64,000 nucleotides of DNA from the NCBI RefSeq assembly GCF_032884065.1, contig NW_027063379.1:1179869-1243868 (forward strand), given 5' to 3'. The DNA is from Artemia franciscana. Taxonomy: Eukaryota > Arthropoda > Branchiopoda > Anostraca > Artemiidae. Of this stretch, positions 1 through 11,149 are shown in pieces; within the stretch, counting starts at the first letter, position 1, and each line of letters opens with the position of its first letter. The translations under genes and the position numbers were made by a program. The notes beneath the pieces were generated by a model. It made no database searches and was not told the DNA's origin. It saw only the letters and a list, made by a program, of their open reading frames with translations.

Positions 1-240
1 GGGGAAAATACGACGTGGGGAGGGTGGCTACCCTCTGATCACTTTGACTCTTAAAATGGGCACTGAAACTTATGATTCCTAATTCAATGAGCCACCTCTA
101 AAGCTTATATGATCATTCTTTCCATAAAAACCTTTAACGTTTACTGAGGGCTCTTGGGGTGAGGGTTCCATCCTTAAAGGCTTAATTGCCAGACCTTTCA
201 ACTATGCTGAACAAATTGGGTATCTCTACATTTAATTTGA
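1..240. repeat. Fragment of a dispersed monomer repeat
   Basis: The phrase 'ctctgatcactttgactctt' followed by a block reading '...atgagcc...' is the same motif string that recurs at 33.9-35.1, 44.7-45.1, 46.9-47.6 and 60.8-61.6 kb. This piece is more diverged. It ends where the first copy of the integrase element begins. No gene is visible in it. Confidence 0.5.
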
Positions 241-473
241 ATGTTTTTGCCATTTTTTGATTCCGTGCTTTGACTTGGCCCATGGCTGCATTCCTCCCCA
301 ATAAGCTTCAGCATCTGCATTAAAACCACAGTGGTTCCTACTCCGCGATTTATTTTTCTTTATAATATCAGTATCTAGTTTTCAGGTTCTATGGTTTGGC
401 ACATCACTGCGATATACTGATCCCAGAACCAAATGTGGAGACATATTTAAACCAAGAGCATAAAAAGAAGAAA

Positions 474-770
474 ATGAACGAACAAAACGATGTTGCAGGA
501 ATTTTCTTAACCTCCACACCAGAAGCTATCATGTATACCGCATTGTAAATCATTGGTATGACAGGCACTGGCAAGATTTATTGTTTAATATCTAAAATGA
601 TCAGTATGTTTTTGGAACTGTTTGAGAGGGAACAGACCAGTCCAGGAACAGAATATTATAAGATAAAAGATATAATTATCATTTTTCACATGAGTGAGAA
701 GACACTACGCTTTATTAAAGACAAGCTGGCAAGGATATTACGAATATTGATACCCAAGAACTATTTTTAG
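474..770 (+). pseudogene. ORF with a weak P-loop, copy A
   Basis: The frame opens at an ATG (474, MNEQNDVAG...), is interrupted by TAA at 546-548, and continues to TAG at 768. Shortly after the TAA it reads GMTGTGKI, which fits the Walker A pattern GxxxxGK except for the last residue (I instead of S/T), with a hydrophobic run before it. The same TAA is present in copy B. A P-loop next to an integrase would fit an A32-like packaging ATPase of a Polinton-type element, but no Walker B motif is evident and the match may be chance. It ends directly before the integrase ORF. Confidence 0.35.
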
Positions 771-2254
771 TTGACAAGTATGATTGAGAAACAAGATTCA
801 AGCTGTTTTGTGATAACGTCAATTTTGAATCTTTGTGATAACGTCAAATTTGACTTTCAAAAGAAAGACAATATCTGCGCTGCTCTAATAGACTATTTCT
901 TGTATGATAAAGAACTGCCTGATACCATGAAATCTTTCAAAAAAGAAATTGATAATTTGTATTATAATTTAGATGAAAATATATTATGTAGAATAATGAC
1001 CGATAATAATACCAATAGAAATCAAACTTCCATCGTACCAGTTTTACCCCAAAGTCTAGAAAAACCCGCTTTTGAATTTTTTTCATTCTGAAGTAGGTGG
1101 ACACTTGGGTATAGACAAAACCTTCCATAAATTAAAACAATACTTTTTCGTCACTTCAGCCTTAACAAAGTTGAAGAATTATGTTACACCTTGTGTAACA
1201 TATAATTTGAGAAAAAATCCTCAAATCTACCCTAATCCAGCAATAGGAAGAACGCCTACGGCCAGGTTTCTATTTGATATAGTTTCTTTTGATTTATATG
1301 GTTCTAGCGGAGGGTAACCCAAGTCTGACAAAGGACATACTTGCGTACTCTCAGTAATCGATCATTTTTCTGGTTTCACGTTTGCTAAGCCATTGAAAAA
1401 CCGGGGCGCTTACGTCACAAGCAAAGCCCTTGCTAAAATATTTCTTAATTTCGGTATTCCTAATACAATATTAAGCGAAATAGGCCCTAATTCCTATCAA
1501 AAGTAACCAAGGATTTACTGTCTTTTCTTCAAGTAAATAAATTGGTAACAACCCCATATCACCCCCAAGCAAATGGCAAAATTGAAAACAGGCATAAGCT
1601 ATTCTCTAATATTTTGAGTATTTACACAAAAGGTAATCGAAAAGATTGGCACGAAACCTTACCCTTTTTGACAAACGTGATTAATACAGCTTACTCCCCA
1701 GTTATGCGTGATAACTTATTTTATATATTATTCGGACGAGATTTTCGAATCCCGTATAATGAAATTATAGTCAAGAAAATACTATAATGATTCCGAAAAT
1801 AATAAACAAGAATTTCTTAACAGAATGAGAAAAACTTATAAACTTGTGAAACAGGAAATCGAAATATCTAAAACAAAACAAGATGCAAAAATATTCAAAA
1901 TGTTAAGGGCGACCTAGATTTTCAAATAGGAGATTGCGTTTACTTAAAATATGAAAATAAAGCGGTGGCAAAAAACTCTCTGATAGATATTCAGGACCTT
2001 AGAGAATAATAAAACAATATGACAACAAAGTTATATTTCAACTCTTAAAAGCAAAAAAGGGAAAAGTCTATTAGACGCATATTAGTCGTATAAAAAGGGC
2101 AAAATTCACAGAAACATGGACCCCGCAACCGTCAACATCGAATACCTCGGAAGACGAAAATGAAACACCTCAATCTAGACTAAGTGAGCTAAAACCTTTC
2201 AATTTTAAACAAGGATATTTCCAAAATAGTAGTGATGAAGAAAAATTTCACTAA
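771..2254 (+). pseudogene. Retroviral/Ty3-type integrase, copy A (broken)
   Basis: An integrase inserts element DNA into the host genome. In order: an N-terminal linker, an H2C2-like zinc finger (GGHLGIDKT region; the last cysteine is Y), the rve core (first Asp in SFDLYG), VIDHFSGFTFAK, then the glutamate in HPQANGKIEN, then a GPY/F-like C-terminal region ending near 2254. The second catalytic Asp, expected before IGPNS, is Glu. Breaks: one extra T in the T-run near 1078, a TAA at about 1316, a one-base deletion near 1493, and further stops after 1785. No RNase H or reverse transcriptase precedes it. The family assignment is firm; gypsy versus Polinton origin is open. Confidence 0.8.
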
Positions 2255-2263
2255 TTTCTAACA

Positions 2264-3197
2264 ATGACAAATATGATTACCCCCCAAAAAAGTACCCCTA
2301 TCACGTGGAGACGCAAGAAAACCGACTCATCTTCAAGTAAAGAATCAGAAGAATTGAACTATACAATTTCACCAAAAACACAATTTTTCCCAGATAGAAT
2401 CTCAACTTCTTACCCCCCACAACGTTTCCCCGATGATATGGTAAACCCTGTTACACCAATAGGCAGATCTCTTACGTTATACGATTAATTAAATAAGGCT
2501 ATACAGACGCCTGGGGACAAAAAGCCAGAACAGGTCAAACAGCCCCAAAGACAAACATTACGAGAAGCCATGGATCTTATTAATTTTAAGATTAAGACTA
2601 GACAAAGTAAATTTGATGCTAGTCCAGCCAATGGTGAACACCAGTATCATGATATAACCGTTTCAAATGCAAAACCAAGGACTGGCTATCTTGGAAGGAA
2701 ACCATAATGCAATCAATTCCCCATCCTCCTGAGGATATGGCTTTTAAACAATGGAGACATCCTAAGAAAACGTTTGACTCCTCAATTAATTCCCAAGAAT
2801 CCTTCAACTCCCCCGAGTACAGAATTCAACAAGAAGTAGTAAACCCTCTATATCACGAGGAGAAGAAATTTTTGAAGGTCAAGCAGGGTCAACTCCTAAA
2901 TCTCAAAAATCTTCCAAAGAAATAAGTACTAAATCTACGAGTACCAGTTCCTCAGAAACAGAAAGTGAATCAGACGCAGATAAGCTCAAGGACTCAGAAA
3001 GAGCCAGGTCACATAGTGCTGTTGCTTCAGCCAAAAAGGCACAACTGAAAGGTCAAAAGCTCCTAAAGAAACAATATAGAAAATTCGATTTAATATCGTT
3101 AGCAAAACCAAAGAAAAAGGATGCCGAACCTAAAGACGAAAAGGTAACAACCAAGTCAGGCAGAATCGGCAAAAAACCAGACAAATTAGAATATTAA
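2264..3197 (+). pseudogene. Ser/Lys-rich disordered ORF, copy A
   Basis: It begins MTNMITP just after the integrase end, is broken by TAA at 2486, and continues in shifted frames to a stop at 3195. The middle part (about 2880-3060) encodes a Ser/Glu/Asp-rich stretch followed by Lys/Arg-rich sequence. The end, QYRKFDLISLAKPKKKD then SGRIGKKPDKLEY, matches copy B. No domain is recognised. The composition suggests a disordered, nucleic-acid-binding or Gag-like protein. Copy B lacks about 430 bp of the middle, so this copy shows the fuller ancestral length. Confidence 0.45.
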
Positions 3198-4274
3198 TAA
3201 GGAGACTATCAGCCAGGAGTAAAGTAAACAAATCATTTACCATAAAATCAAGAAATGACTCAAAAAAATTCCCAAAGGAACCACCCGTAATATAGGATCC
3301 CTAAAAAAAATGTACTTTTCAGGAAGTTTGCTAAGACTCAGATTGAAAAATTGGCATACTTGGTCAAAAAGTGCTCAGTATTTTAAGTAAGTTCCGGATC
3401 ATCTCTTTCTAACAAGAATATACTTATAAATGTGCAACTGTTTTAATAAAATATTCTACCGCAAAAAAAATTCTTTAACGTTAAAGCTTATTAATACCTC
3501 TATAAACAACGCTGGCCCAACAGGAATTTCAATCTTACATTTAAGGTAATCTTATAGCTGTGTACCATCATTTAACAAATACCAAACTAAAGTGCATTAC
3601 TATCCCTAAAAACACATCAAAGAAGTAAATTGCAGACAAGCGCCCCCGCAAGCCGTTGCCGAGGAACAAAATGTGGTCCGGTTTGTCATCCATACTTTCC
3701 TAATTGCGATTTCCTTATTTCAAACTAGTCCGATAAAATGTTCCTAACATAAGATTCTATTTTGGTTCGTACGCCGTGTCTGTACGGATTCCCGTCGTTG
3801 CTTCAGCTGATGTTACCCCATCTTATTCTCCTCATTGTATATAATACGTGCACGTTTTAAAACAAAATTAAATAGAAATTCTCTTACGTTGTACTTCTCT
3901 GCTTGTCATTCAACATTTCCAATTTACAATTTACAAAACATTTCTTTTTATCATTTCCAATTTCTCTAAGTTGTTAAAAACATTCTCAATTTAATTGGTT
4001 ACCCAATTCACTACCAAAATATGTCACTACCTGTATGCCGAAACGTTGTACCTCAATTATGATCTTACAAAATTTTAACCTCACACCTATAGATTTGGCC
4101 TAAACTTAGCAAATACCCCAAAATACTGACCCACAAGAGTGGAAGTAAAAATAAAGTACTCATTTAAAACAAAAAGGAAAAAATTTAACAAGTTCAATTA
4201 TTGATAAGAAAATTACAACAAAGATTTAATATTCAATATCGGTTTTGCAAGGGCCCTACTCAAACTGAAGTCCT
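3198..4274. other. Copy A-only spacer, no recognised gene
   Basis: Absent from copy B except for an inverted 85-bp piece (see 8937-9021). A short coding-looking run occurs near 3300-3390 (KNVLFRKFAKTQIEKLAYL), without an intact frame. Otherwise it is AT-rich with nothing supported. Confidence 0.4.
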
Positions 4275-4520
4275 TTTAATCAACAAATGTAAACCCCCCA
4301 AATATGGTACAAAATCGAGGAAAATAAAAATTTTACCAAATACGAAGGAGTACACTACCCCTTAGATGAAATCCGACATTATGCAAAATTTATGCACGAT
4401 CCGACATCCCAAGAATACGCCTTAAGGGAAAATAACATTTTCTAAAAAGCGAAAAAAGTCAATGGAAGCAAAAATAGACGCGTACAAAAATAAACTAAAA
4501 TCAAAAAGTTCAAATGATTA
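4275..4520 (+). pseudogene. Unrecognised coding remnant in copy A
   Basis: One frame reads NFTKYEGVHYPLDEIRHYAK and continues for about 18 more residues to TAA at 4443-4445. A second frame follows directly (KKRKKSMEAKIDAYKNKLK). The residue mix looks like real protein rather than random AT-rich translation, and the two parts are probably one gene with a frameshift. I do not recognise the family. Copy B lacks it because of the deletion. Confidence 0.35.
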
Positions 4521-4755
4521 AAAATACTTCAGGACCGGTTGAAAATTGGTTCAAGTTGAAAATTTCATCGTGTGTTGAAGGTGATGCTGAAAAAAGTGGC
4601 GGAAAAAATCAAAAATCTCCCTGTGTCTTGATTTTTTTTTGTGTTATTTTTTTCCTCGCTTCTTCCTTGCATAATTTGAAAGCCTTTTAAATGTCTTTCC
4701 AGTAACAATATAAAAAACCTCATATAAAGGACAGTGTGTCCTTCATCAAAGGCAG

Positions 4756-4763
4756 TATATAAG
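4756..4763 (+). promoter_or_regulatory. TATA-like box, copy A
   Basis: TATATAAG lies about 640 bp before the ORF at 5402, in a leader of about 750 bp conserved between the two copies (TATATAAG again at 9112-9119). A possible splice acceptor (ttattttctag) follows about 35 bp later. This is inference from a motif and conservation only. Confidence 0.25.
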
Positions 4764-5401
4764 CTGAATGATCAATATCTTGAATTTATTTTCTAGATAC
4801 AAGACCTACCTGAGACCGACTATACTTCTCGGCATAAAAGAAAAGTGTTTCTCCAAAGTTAACGTGAATGTGAAAGTCGCTTTCAGTGATGACGAACATT
4901 AGATGCGAGTTATGACGAACATTATGGTCGTTGTGTGTATTCTAAATAATTCTAATTTGGAATTTAAAAAAAAGTAGATTTGGAATTCCTTCAGGTCTTT
5001 CATTGTACATTTTTTTAATTTTAATTTTTGATAAGTTAAAACCCTTGTGTTGGCTTGAATATGGAATAAAATTTTTAACGTTTGTTGTTTGCTCTATTTT
5101 TCCATATGAAGTTGAGACACTATATAGTTTTGGAGCACTGCTAACAATACATAAGTACAGAGTTCATTAATAATTGAAAATAAGTTAGAGAAAGCAACTT
5201 TCAAAATACAAGTTCGGGAAATCTGCGATCGGTGGGGTGTCTTGGACGCCAGTGTTTACCGTTTAACTTTTACCGTTTTACTCAACAATGCCCCCCCCCC
5301 TAAGAAAAAATCCTCTAATAGCAACCCTGATTCACGAAAATTTCTGGAGAATATTTAACGACGGAGGCTAAACGATCATTTAGCCCTTAAGATTTTTATC
5401 A

Positions 5402-5950
5402 ATGCTCATAGAAAAAAATTATAACATTATACTAGAAAAACCAAATATACTATACGGCATATATGAGAATTACAAAAACTATCATTTAGTAAATAATTCA
5501 ATGAAATATGGTCAAGAACTCTACCTATACGCAGAGGACTATGACGAATTAAAGAAAGTAATTTTTAATTGTAGTAAATACGACGAAAATTTTACGTCTA
5601 AGATAGCACCGGAAATAGATATTGCCATATATGAGAAACTAATAAACTATAAAAATCCTTTATATTTCCACAAAAGATTAATTTTTAAAATAGTTCGTAA
5701 TGTCCCAAATCAGCCGACTCTAAAGGAACAATGCAGAAAACACATCCGTCTTCTCATGCAAAAGGTAAACATAAATCATGCCTTAAATAATCTTCGACTT
5801 CCTAAATATCTACAACGATATTTAAACCAGAGACCAGAGCTCACGCTCCCAATAGCTCAATCAAGAGAAAGAGACCTATCCCAAATATCTCCAAAATCAT
5901 CGTTGCCGGGCGAGGTGGAGACACCTGATTCCCGCCACAAGTACAAGTAA
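5402..5950 (+). CDS. Unrecognised 182-aa ORF of the element, copy A
   Basis: It starts MLIEKNYNIILEKPNILYGI and has many Tyr, Asn and Lys residues. A Lys/Arg-rich middle (PTLKEQCRKHIRLLMQK) is followed by NQRPELTLPIAQSRERD. No signal peptide, membrane segment or catalytic motif is visible. Copy B (9765 onward) has the same protein broken by a short insertion. The NQRPEL...SRERD string occurs a third time in the ORF at 11712, so it may be a short duplicated sequence. The last 20 residues lie past the point where the copies diverge and are probably not original. Confidence 0.45.
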   Translation: MLIEKNYNIILEKPNILYGIYENYKNYHLVNNSMKYGQELYLYAEDYDELKKVIFNCSKYDENFTSKIAPEIDIAIYEKLINYKNPLYFHKRLIFKIVRNVPNQPTLKEQCRKHIRLLMQKVNINHALNNLRLPKYLQRYLNQRPELTLPIAQSRERDLSQISPKSSLPGEVETPDSRHKYK

Positions 5951-6364
5951 GTAAGTAATAAGAAGTGGAAATATGAGCAATGGTGTTTGAAAGTCTGGAA
6001 AACAGAATGCCGTTCATATGAAGAAACTGTACGCTCTCTATCTGAATAGAGCCCTTTTTATCATTAACCCCTCAATATTGACTGAAAGTTCCAACTTAAT
6101 ACCCTAAGGCATTCCTGAGATACGCCGTTTTGATAACATGAATACACGAAGTGGTTTGATTTTTCTCAGTACTTTTCTCTCACATTCTGCGAAGTTTTTG
6201 CCTTCTTACTCTTAGCCTTAGCAGTAGTAAGACTTGTAAATGTTGTAGCAGGAGTAGCAGTATTCCTATTAGTAATAGAAGCAACAGTAGTTGCTAGATT
6301 AGTCTATCGGATCATTGTGTAAACCAATATGCATACATTTGCCGTAAGAAAATGTCCTTTTTTC
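5951..6364. other. Junction between the tandem copies, no gene seen
   Basis: About 400 bp that are neither end of the element. It holds a degenerate trinucleotide-like tract (about 6215-6300, repeated agtag/agcag units). Nothing else is supported. Confidence 0.4.
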
Positions 6365-6606
6365 AAGATTAATGTTTTTTTTCAAGTTTTGATTCCGTGC
6401 TTTGACTTGGTCCATGGCTGCATTCCTCCCCAATAAGCTTCAGCATCTGCATTGAAACCACAGTGGTTCCTACTCCAGCGATTTATTTTTCTTTATAATA
6501 TCAGTATCTTATTTTCAGGTTCTATGGTTTGGCACATCACTGCGATATACTGATCCCAGAACTAAATGTGGAGACACATTTAAACCAAGAGCATAAAAAG
6601 AAGAAA

Positions 6607-6903
6607 ATGAACGAACAAAAAGATGTTGCAGGAATTTTCGTAACTTCCACACCGGAAGCTATCATGTATACCGCATTGTAAATCATGGGTATGACAGGCA
6701 CTGGCAAGATTTATTGTTTAATATCTAAAATGATCAGTATGTTTTTGGAACTGTTTGAGAGGGAACAGACAAGTCCAGGAACAAAATATTATAAGATAAA
6801 AGATATAATTATCGTTTTTCACATAAGTGAGAAGACACTACGCTTTATTAAAGACAAGCTGGCAAGGATATTACGGATATTGATACCCAAGAACTATTTT
6901 TAG
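6607..6903 (+). pseudogene. ORF with a weak P-loop, copy B
   Basis: Same as 474-770, with MNEQKDVAG at the start, the same in-frame TAA (6679-6681), then IMGMTGTGKI and an open frame to TAG at 6901. Because both copies share the TAA, the break predates the duplication, the real start is the downstream ATG, or readthrough or splicing once bypassed it. Confidence 0.35.
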
Positions 6904-8389
6904 TTGACAAGTATGACTGAGAAACAAGATTCAAGCTGTTTTGTGATAACGTCAATTTTGAATCTTTGTGATAACGTCAAATTTGACTTTCAAAAGAAAG
7001 ACAATATCTGCGCTGCTCTAATAGACTATTTCTTGTATGATAAAGAACTGCCTGATACCATGAAATCTTTCAAAAAAGAAATTGATAATTTGTATTATAA
7101 TTTAGATGAAAATATATTATGTAGAATAATGACCGATAATAATAATAATAGAAATCAAACTTCCATCGTACCAGTTTTACCCCAAATTCTAGAAAAACCC
7201 GCTTTTGAATTTTTTCATTCTGAAGTAGGTGGACACTTGGGTATAGACAAAACCTTCCATAAATTAAAACAATACTTTTTCGTCACTTCAGCCTTAAAAA
7301 AGTTGAAGAATTATGTTACACCTTGTGTAACATATAATTTGAGAAAAAATCCTCAAATCTACCCTAATCCAGCAATAGGAAGAACGCCTACGGCCAGGTT
7401 TCTATTTGATATAGTTTCTTTTGATTTATATGGTACTAGCGGAGGGTACCCCAAGTCTGACAAAGGACATACTTGCGTACTCTCAGTAATCGATCATTTT
7501 TTCTAGTTCCAAGTTTGCTAAGCCATTGAAAAACCGGAGCGCTTACGTCACAAGCAAAGCCCTTGCTAAAATATTTCTTAGTTTCGGTATTCCTAATACA
7601 ATATTAAGCAAAATAGGCCCTAATTCCGTATCAAAAGTAACCAAGGATTTACTGTCTTTTCTTCAAGTAAATAAATTGGTAACAACCCCATATCACCCCC
7701 AAGCAAATGGCAAAATTGAAAACAGGCATAAGCTATTCTCTAATATTTTGAGTATTTACACAAAAGGTAATCGAAAAGATTGGCACGAAACCTTACCCTA
7801 TTTGACAAATGTGATTAATACAGCTTACTCCCCAGTTATGCGTGATAACTTATTTTATATATTATTCGGACGAGATTTTCGAATCCCGTATAATGAAATT
7901 ATAGTCAAGAAAATACTATAATGATTCCGAAATTAATAAACAAGAATTTCTTAACAGAATGAGAAAAACTTATAAACTTGTGAAACAAGAAATCGAAATA
8001 TCTAAAACAAAACAAGAAGCCAAAAATATTCAAAATGTTAAGGGCGACCTAAATTTTCAAATAGAAGATTGCGTTTACTTAAAATATGAAAATAAAGCGG
8101 TGGCAAAAAACTCTCTGATAGATATTCAGGACCTTAGAGAATAATAAAACAATATGACAACAAAGTTATATTTAAACTCTTAAAAGCAAAAAAGGGAAAA
8201 GTCTATTAGACGCATATTAGTCGTATAAAAAGGGCAAAATTCACAGAAACATGGACCCCGCAACCGTCAACATCGAATACCTCGGAAGACGAAAATGAAA
8301 CACCTCAATCTAGACTAAGTGAGCTAAAACCTTTCAATTTTAAACAAGGATATTTCCAAAATAGTAGTGATGAAGAAAAATTTCACTAA
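6904..8389 (+). pseudogene. Retroviral/Ty3-type integrase, copy B (broken)
   Basis: The first 200 residues are open (6904-7506). Zinc-finger residues are H105, H111 and C141; the fourth ligand is Y144. The first core Asp is D174 (SFDLYG). A frameshift near 7500 destroys the segment that copy A keeps as DHFSGF. The next open part (7526-7921) has Lys at the second catalytic position (before IGPNS) and Glu 36 residues later (HPQANGKIEN), which is the D,D35E spacing. Further stops near 7920 and 8144 interrupt the C-terminal region, which ends at 8389. Copies A and B are broken at different sites but share the Cys-to-Tyr change. Confidence 0.8.
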
Positions 8390-8398
8390 TTTCTAACA

Positions 8399-8917
8399 AT
8401 GACAAATATGATTACCCCCCCCCCCCAAAAAAAAAAAAGTACACCTATCACGTGGAGACGCAAGGAAACCGACTCATCTTCAAGTAAAGAATCAGAAGAA
8501 TTGAACTATACAATTTCACCAAAAACACAATTTTTCCCAGATAAAATCTCAACTTCTTACCCCCCACAACGTTTCCCCGATGATATAGTAAACCCTGTTA
8601 CACCAATAGGCAGATCTCTTACGTTATACGATGAATTAAATAAGGCTATACAGACGCCTGGGGACAAAAAGCCAGAACAGGTCAAACAGCCTCCCAAAGA
8701 CAAACATTACGAGAAGCCATGGATCTTATTAATTTTAAGATTAAGACTAGACAAAGTAAATTTGATGCTAGTCCAGCAAATGGTGAAGAAACAATATAAA
8801 AAAATCGATTTAATATCGTTAGCAAAACCAAAGAAAAAGGATGCCGAACCTAAAGACGAAAAGGTAACAACCAAGTCAGGCAGAATCGTCAAAAAACCAG
8901 ACAAATTAGAATATTAA
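8399..8917 (+). CDS. Ser/Lys-rich disordered ORF, copy B (172 aa)
   Basis: An open frame from MTNMITPPPQKKK to KKPDKLEY, ten bases after the integrase stop. The N-terminal P/K run is produced by an expanded C-run and A-run, absent at that length in copy A. An internal deletion of about 430 bp relative to copy A fuses the front to the Lys-rich tail. It contains SSSSKESEE and AKPKKKDAEPKDEK. Probably disordered; function unknown. The frame survives, but the neighbouring integrase does not, so expression is doubtful. Confidence 0.4.
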   Translation: MTNMITPPPQKKKSTPITWRRKETDSSSSKESEELNYTISPKTQFFPDKISTSYPPQRFPDDIVNPVTPIGRSLTLYDELNKAIQTPGDKKPEQVKQPPKDKHYEKPWILLILRLRLDKVNLMLVQQMVKKQYKKIDLISLAKPKKKDAEPKDEKVTTKSGRIVKKPDKLEY

Positions 8918-8936
8918 CAAGGAGACTATCAGCCAG

Positions 8937-9021
8937 GAGTACTTTATTTTTACTTCCACTCTTGTGGGTCAGTATTTTGGGGTATTTGCTAAGTTTAGGC
9001 CAAATCTATAGGTGTGAGGTT
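8937..9021 (-). repeat. 85-bp inverted filler at a deletion junction
   Basis: This is the reverse complement of 4077-4161 in copy A, without indels. It sits exactly where copy B has lost the segment matching about 3220-4652. The left junction shares the short string 'gagta' with copy A. Confidence 0.85.
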
Positions 9022-9111
9022 CCTCGCTTCTTCCTTGCATAATTTGAAAGCCTTTTAAATGTCTTATAAGAAACCTCACACAAAGGACAGTGTGTCCTTC
9101 ATCAAAGGCAG

Positions 9112-9119
9112 TATATAAG
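9112..9119 (+). promoter_or_regulatory. TATA-like box, copy B
   Basis: TATATAAG, about 650 bp before the ORF at 9765, conserved with 4756-4763. Motif only. Confidence 0.22.
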
Positions 9120-9764
9120 CTGAATGATTAATATCTTGAATTTATTTTTTAGATGCAAGACCTACCTGAGACCTACTACACTTCTCGGCATAAAAGAAAA
9201 AAGTGTTTCTCTAGAGTTAAAGTGAATGTGAAAGTCGCTTTGAGTGATGACGAACATTAGATGCGAGTTATGACGAACATTATGGTCGTTGTGTGTATTC
9301 TAAATAATTCTAATTTGGAATTTAAAAAAAAAGTAGATTTGGTATTCCTTCAGGTCTTTCATTGTACATTTTTTTAATTTTAATTTTTGATAAGTTAAAA
9401 TCCTTGTGTTGGCTTGAATATGGAATAAAATTTTTAACGTTTGGTGTTTGCTCTATTTTGCCATATGAAGTTGAGACACTATATAGTTTTGGAGCATTGC
9501 TAACAATACATAAGTACAGAGTTCATTAATAATTGAAAATAAGTTAGAGAAAGCAACTTTCAAAATACAAGTTCGGGAAATCTGCGATCGGTGGGGTGTC
9601 TTGGACGCCAGTGTTTACCGTTTAACTTTTACCATTTTACTCAACAATAGCCCCCCCCCCCCCTAAGAAAAAATCCTCTAATAGCAACCCTGATTCACGA
9701 AAATTTCTGGAGAATATTTAACGACGGATGCTAAACGATCGTTTGGCCCTTAAGATTTTTATCA

Positions 9765-10252
9765 ATGCTCATAGAAAAAAATTATAATATTATACTAGAA
9801 ATACCAAATATACTATACGGCATTTATGAGAATTACAAAAACTATCATTTAGTAAATAATTCAATGAATTATGGTCAAGAACTCTACCTATATGAAGAGG
9901 ACTATGACGAATTAAAGAAAGTAATTTTTAATTGTAGTAAATACGACAAAAAATTTTTGCGTCTAAGATAGCACCGGAAATAGATATTACCATATATGAG
10001 AAACTAATAAACTATAAAAATCCTTTATATTTCCACAAAAGATTAATTTTTAAAATAGTTCGTAATGCCCCAAATCAGCCAACTGTAAAGGAACAATTCA
10101 GAAAACACATCCGTCTTCTCATGCAAAAGGTAAACATAAATCGTGCCTTAAATAATCTTCGAATTCCTAAATATCTACAACGATATTTAAACCAGAGACT
10201 AGAGCTCACGCTCCCAATAGCTCAATCAAGAGAAAGAGACCTATCCCAAATA
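9765..10252 (+). pseudogene. Copy B of the MLIEKNYN ORF, frameshifted
   Basis: Matches 5402-5900. The frame is intact for about 60 residues; then inserted bases in 'cgacaaaaaatttttg' near 9945-9960 shift it and it stops at 9971. The rest (KIAPEIDI... to RERDLSQ) continues in another frame. Confidence 0.5.
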
Positions 10253-10758
10253 AGTATAAATAGACTGTAATACAGATTTGTAGGCCCCAGAATACTTGAA
10301 ATGCTTGATTTAAATCAAATATTAACCACAGCGTTAACCCTATAAAAATTTATGTAAAGAAAATTTTTAAGTTCACCTAATTAACATTCAAATAATGCAA
10401 TTCCTAATTCTTTTTTTTTAATTGGGCTTGTCAAAGAATCTGGAATAATGAAAGAACCTCCACCAAATTAATTATTTTCTCGCCATTCAAATAAAGAACG
10501 CTCAAATAAGGACAAAAGCTTCAGAATTACAAAAACAAATAATTGAAAAAGATCCCAGTCTGACAAAGGCCATAATCAAAGTTCCAAATCTTACATTAAA
10601 AGTCGTTCACCTAAAAGATAATGGCAAGTTGAACTCATAAAGAATGCTTTCGCAAAGGCTATAGCTAGTTTTCCACAAGAACTTACCAGTAACCAACTAC
10701 ATCTTGACTTTCAAGGCATTGGAAAATATTATGAACAAATTCTGTACGCGAAATTAAT
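10253..10758 (+). other. Decayed coding stretch downstream of copy B
   Basis: Short coding-like runs appear in changing frames, for example QIIEKDPSLTKAIIKVPNL (about 10540) and KNAFAKAIASFPQELTSNQL (about 10640). These probably belong to one gene running into the next entry. No family is recognised. Confidence 0.3.
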
Positions 10759-11065
10759 GAGAATATAGTTGAGGCTCACTTAGGCTCTGTTTTGGAAGAA
10801 ATTACCAAAGTAATCAATAAAAGCGGCATACAGATCGCAAATCAGGAAATTCTGGAAGCTCCATTTGAGTCCATTCAATTATATCAGCACCAAAATGAGC
10901 ATCAAAATGATTCATTGTTATTTTTATGGTTCCCACCATTTCAGCAGTGAGGCTAAAGAACCTGTGTACCCAAAATGGTTGTCATGGGTTTTTCTACTTT
11001 TGGTGTTCACTTCTACATTATTATATTTGGTGCTAAATGGATGTATTATCAATGGCGATAGATAG
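10759..11065 (+). pseudogene. Frameshifted gene with one membrane segment
   Basis: The first part (10759-10950) reads ENIVEAHLGSVLEEITKVIN and on to QQ-stop. An overlapping frame (10865-11065) carries PKWLSWVFLLLVFTSTLLYL, a clear hydrophobic helix with few charges after it. The overlap suggests one gene with a frameshift: a soluble or coiled domain followed by a C-terminal membrane anchor. That layout is seen in envelope-like proteins of integrating elements, but I see no fusion peptide, cleavage site or cysteine pattern to support that name. Confidence 0.35.
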
Positions 11066-11149
11066 AATCAATACTATAATAGAATTACGCATCAGATAGA
11101 CCATTGCTCTAGAAAACAAGGATAAAAATCAAGAAAAAAAATCAAGGCC

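Larger units (their letters stand above)
241..5905 (+). repeat. Integrase element, tandem copy A
   Basis: This stretch is repeated in the same orientation at about 6365-10252. Homology begins near 'ttttgattccgtgctttgac' (about 256 and 6386) and runs to the motif coding for RERDLSQ (about 5880). Copy A keeps two segments that copy B has lost (about 2637-3066 and about 3220-4652). No clear LTRs or terminal inverted repeats were found. The two copies differ by scattered substitutions and small indels, so the duplication is old, or the two are independent insertions side by side. Confidence 0.75.
6365..10252 (+). repeat. Integrase element, tandem copy B
   Basis: Direct repeat of copy A with two deletions: about 430 bp inside the Ser/Lys-rich ORF, joining 8785 directly to the downstream part, and about 1.43 kb after the stop at 8917, where 85 bp of inverted sequence fills the gap. 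Past 10252 the sequence continues into ORFs that copy A does not show. Confidence 0.75.
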
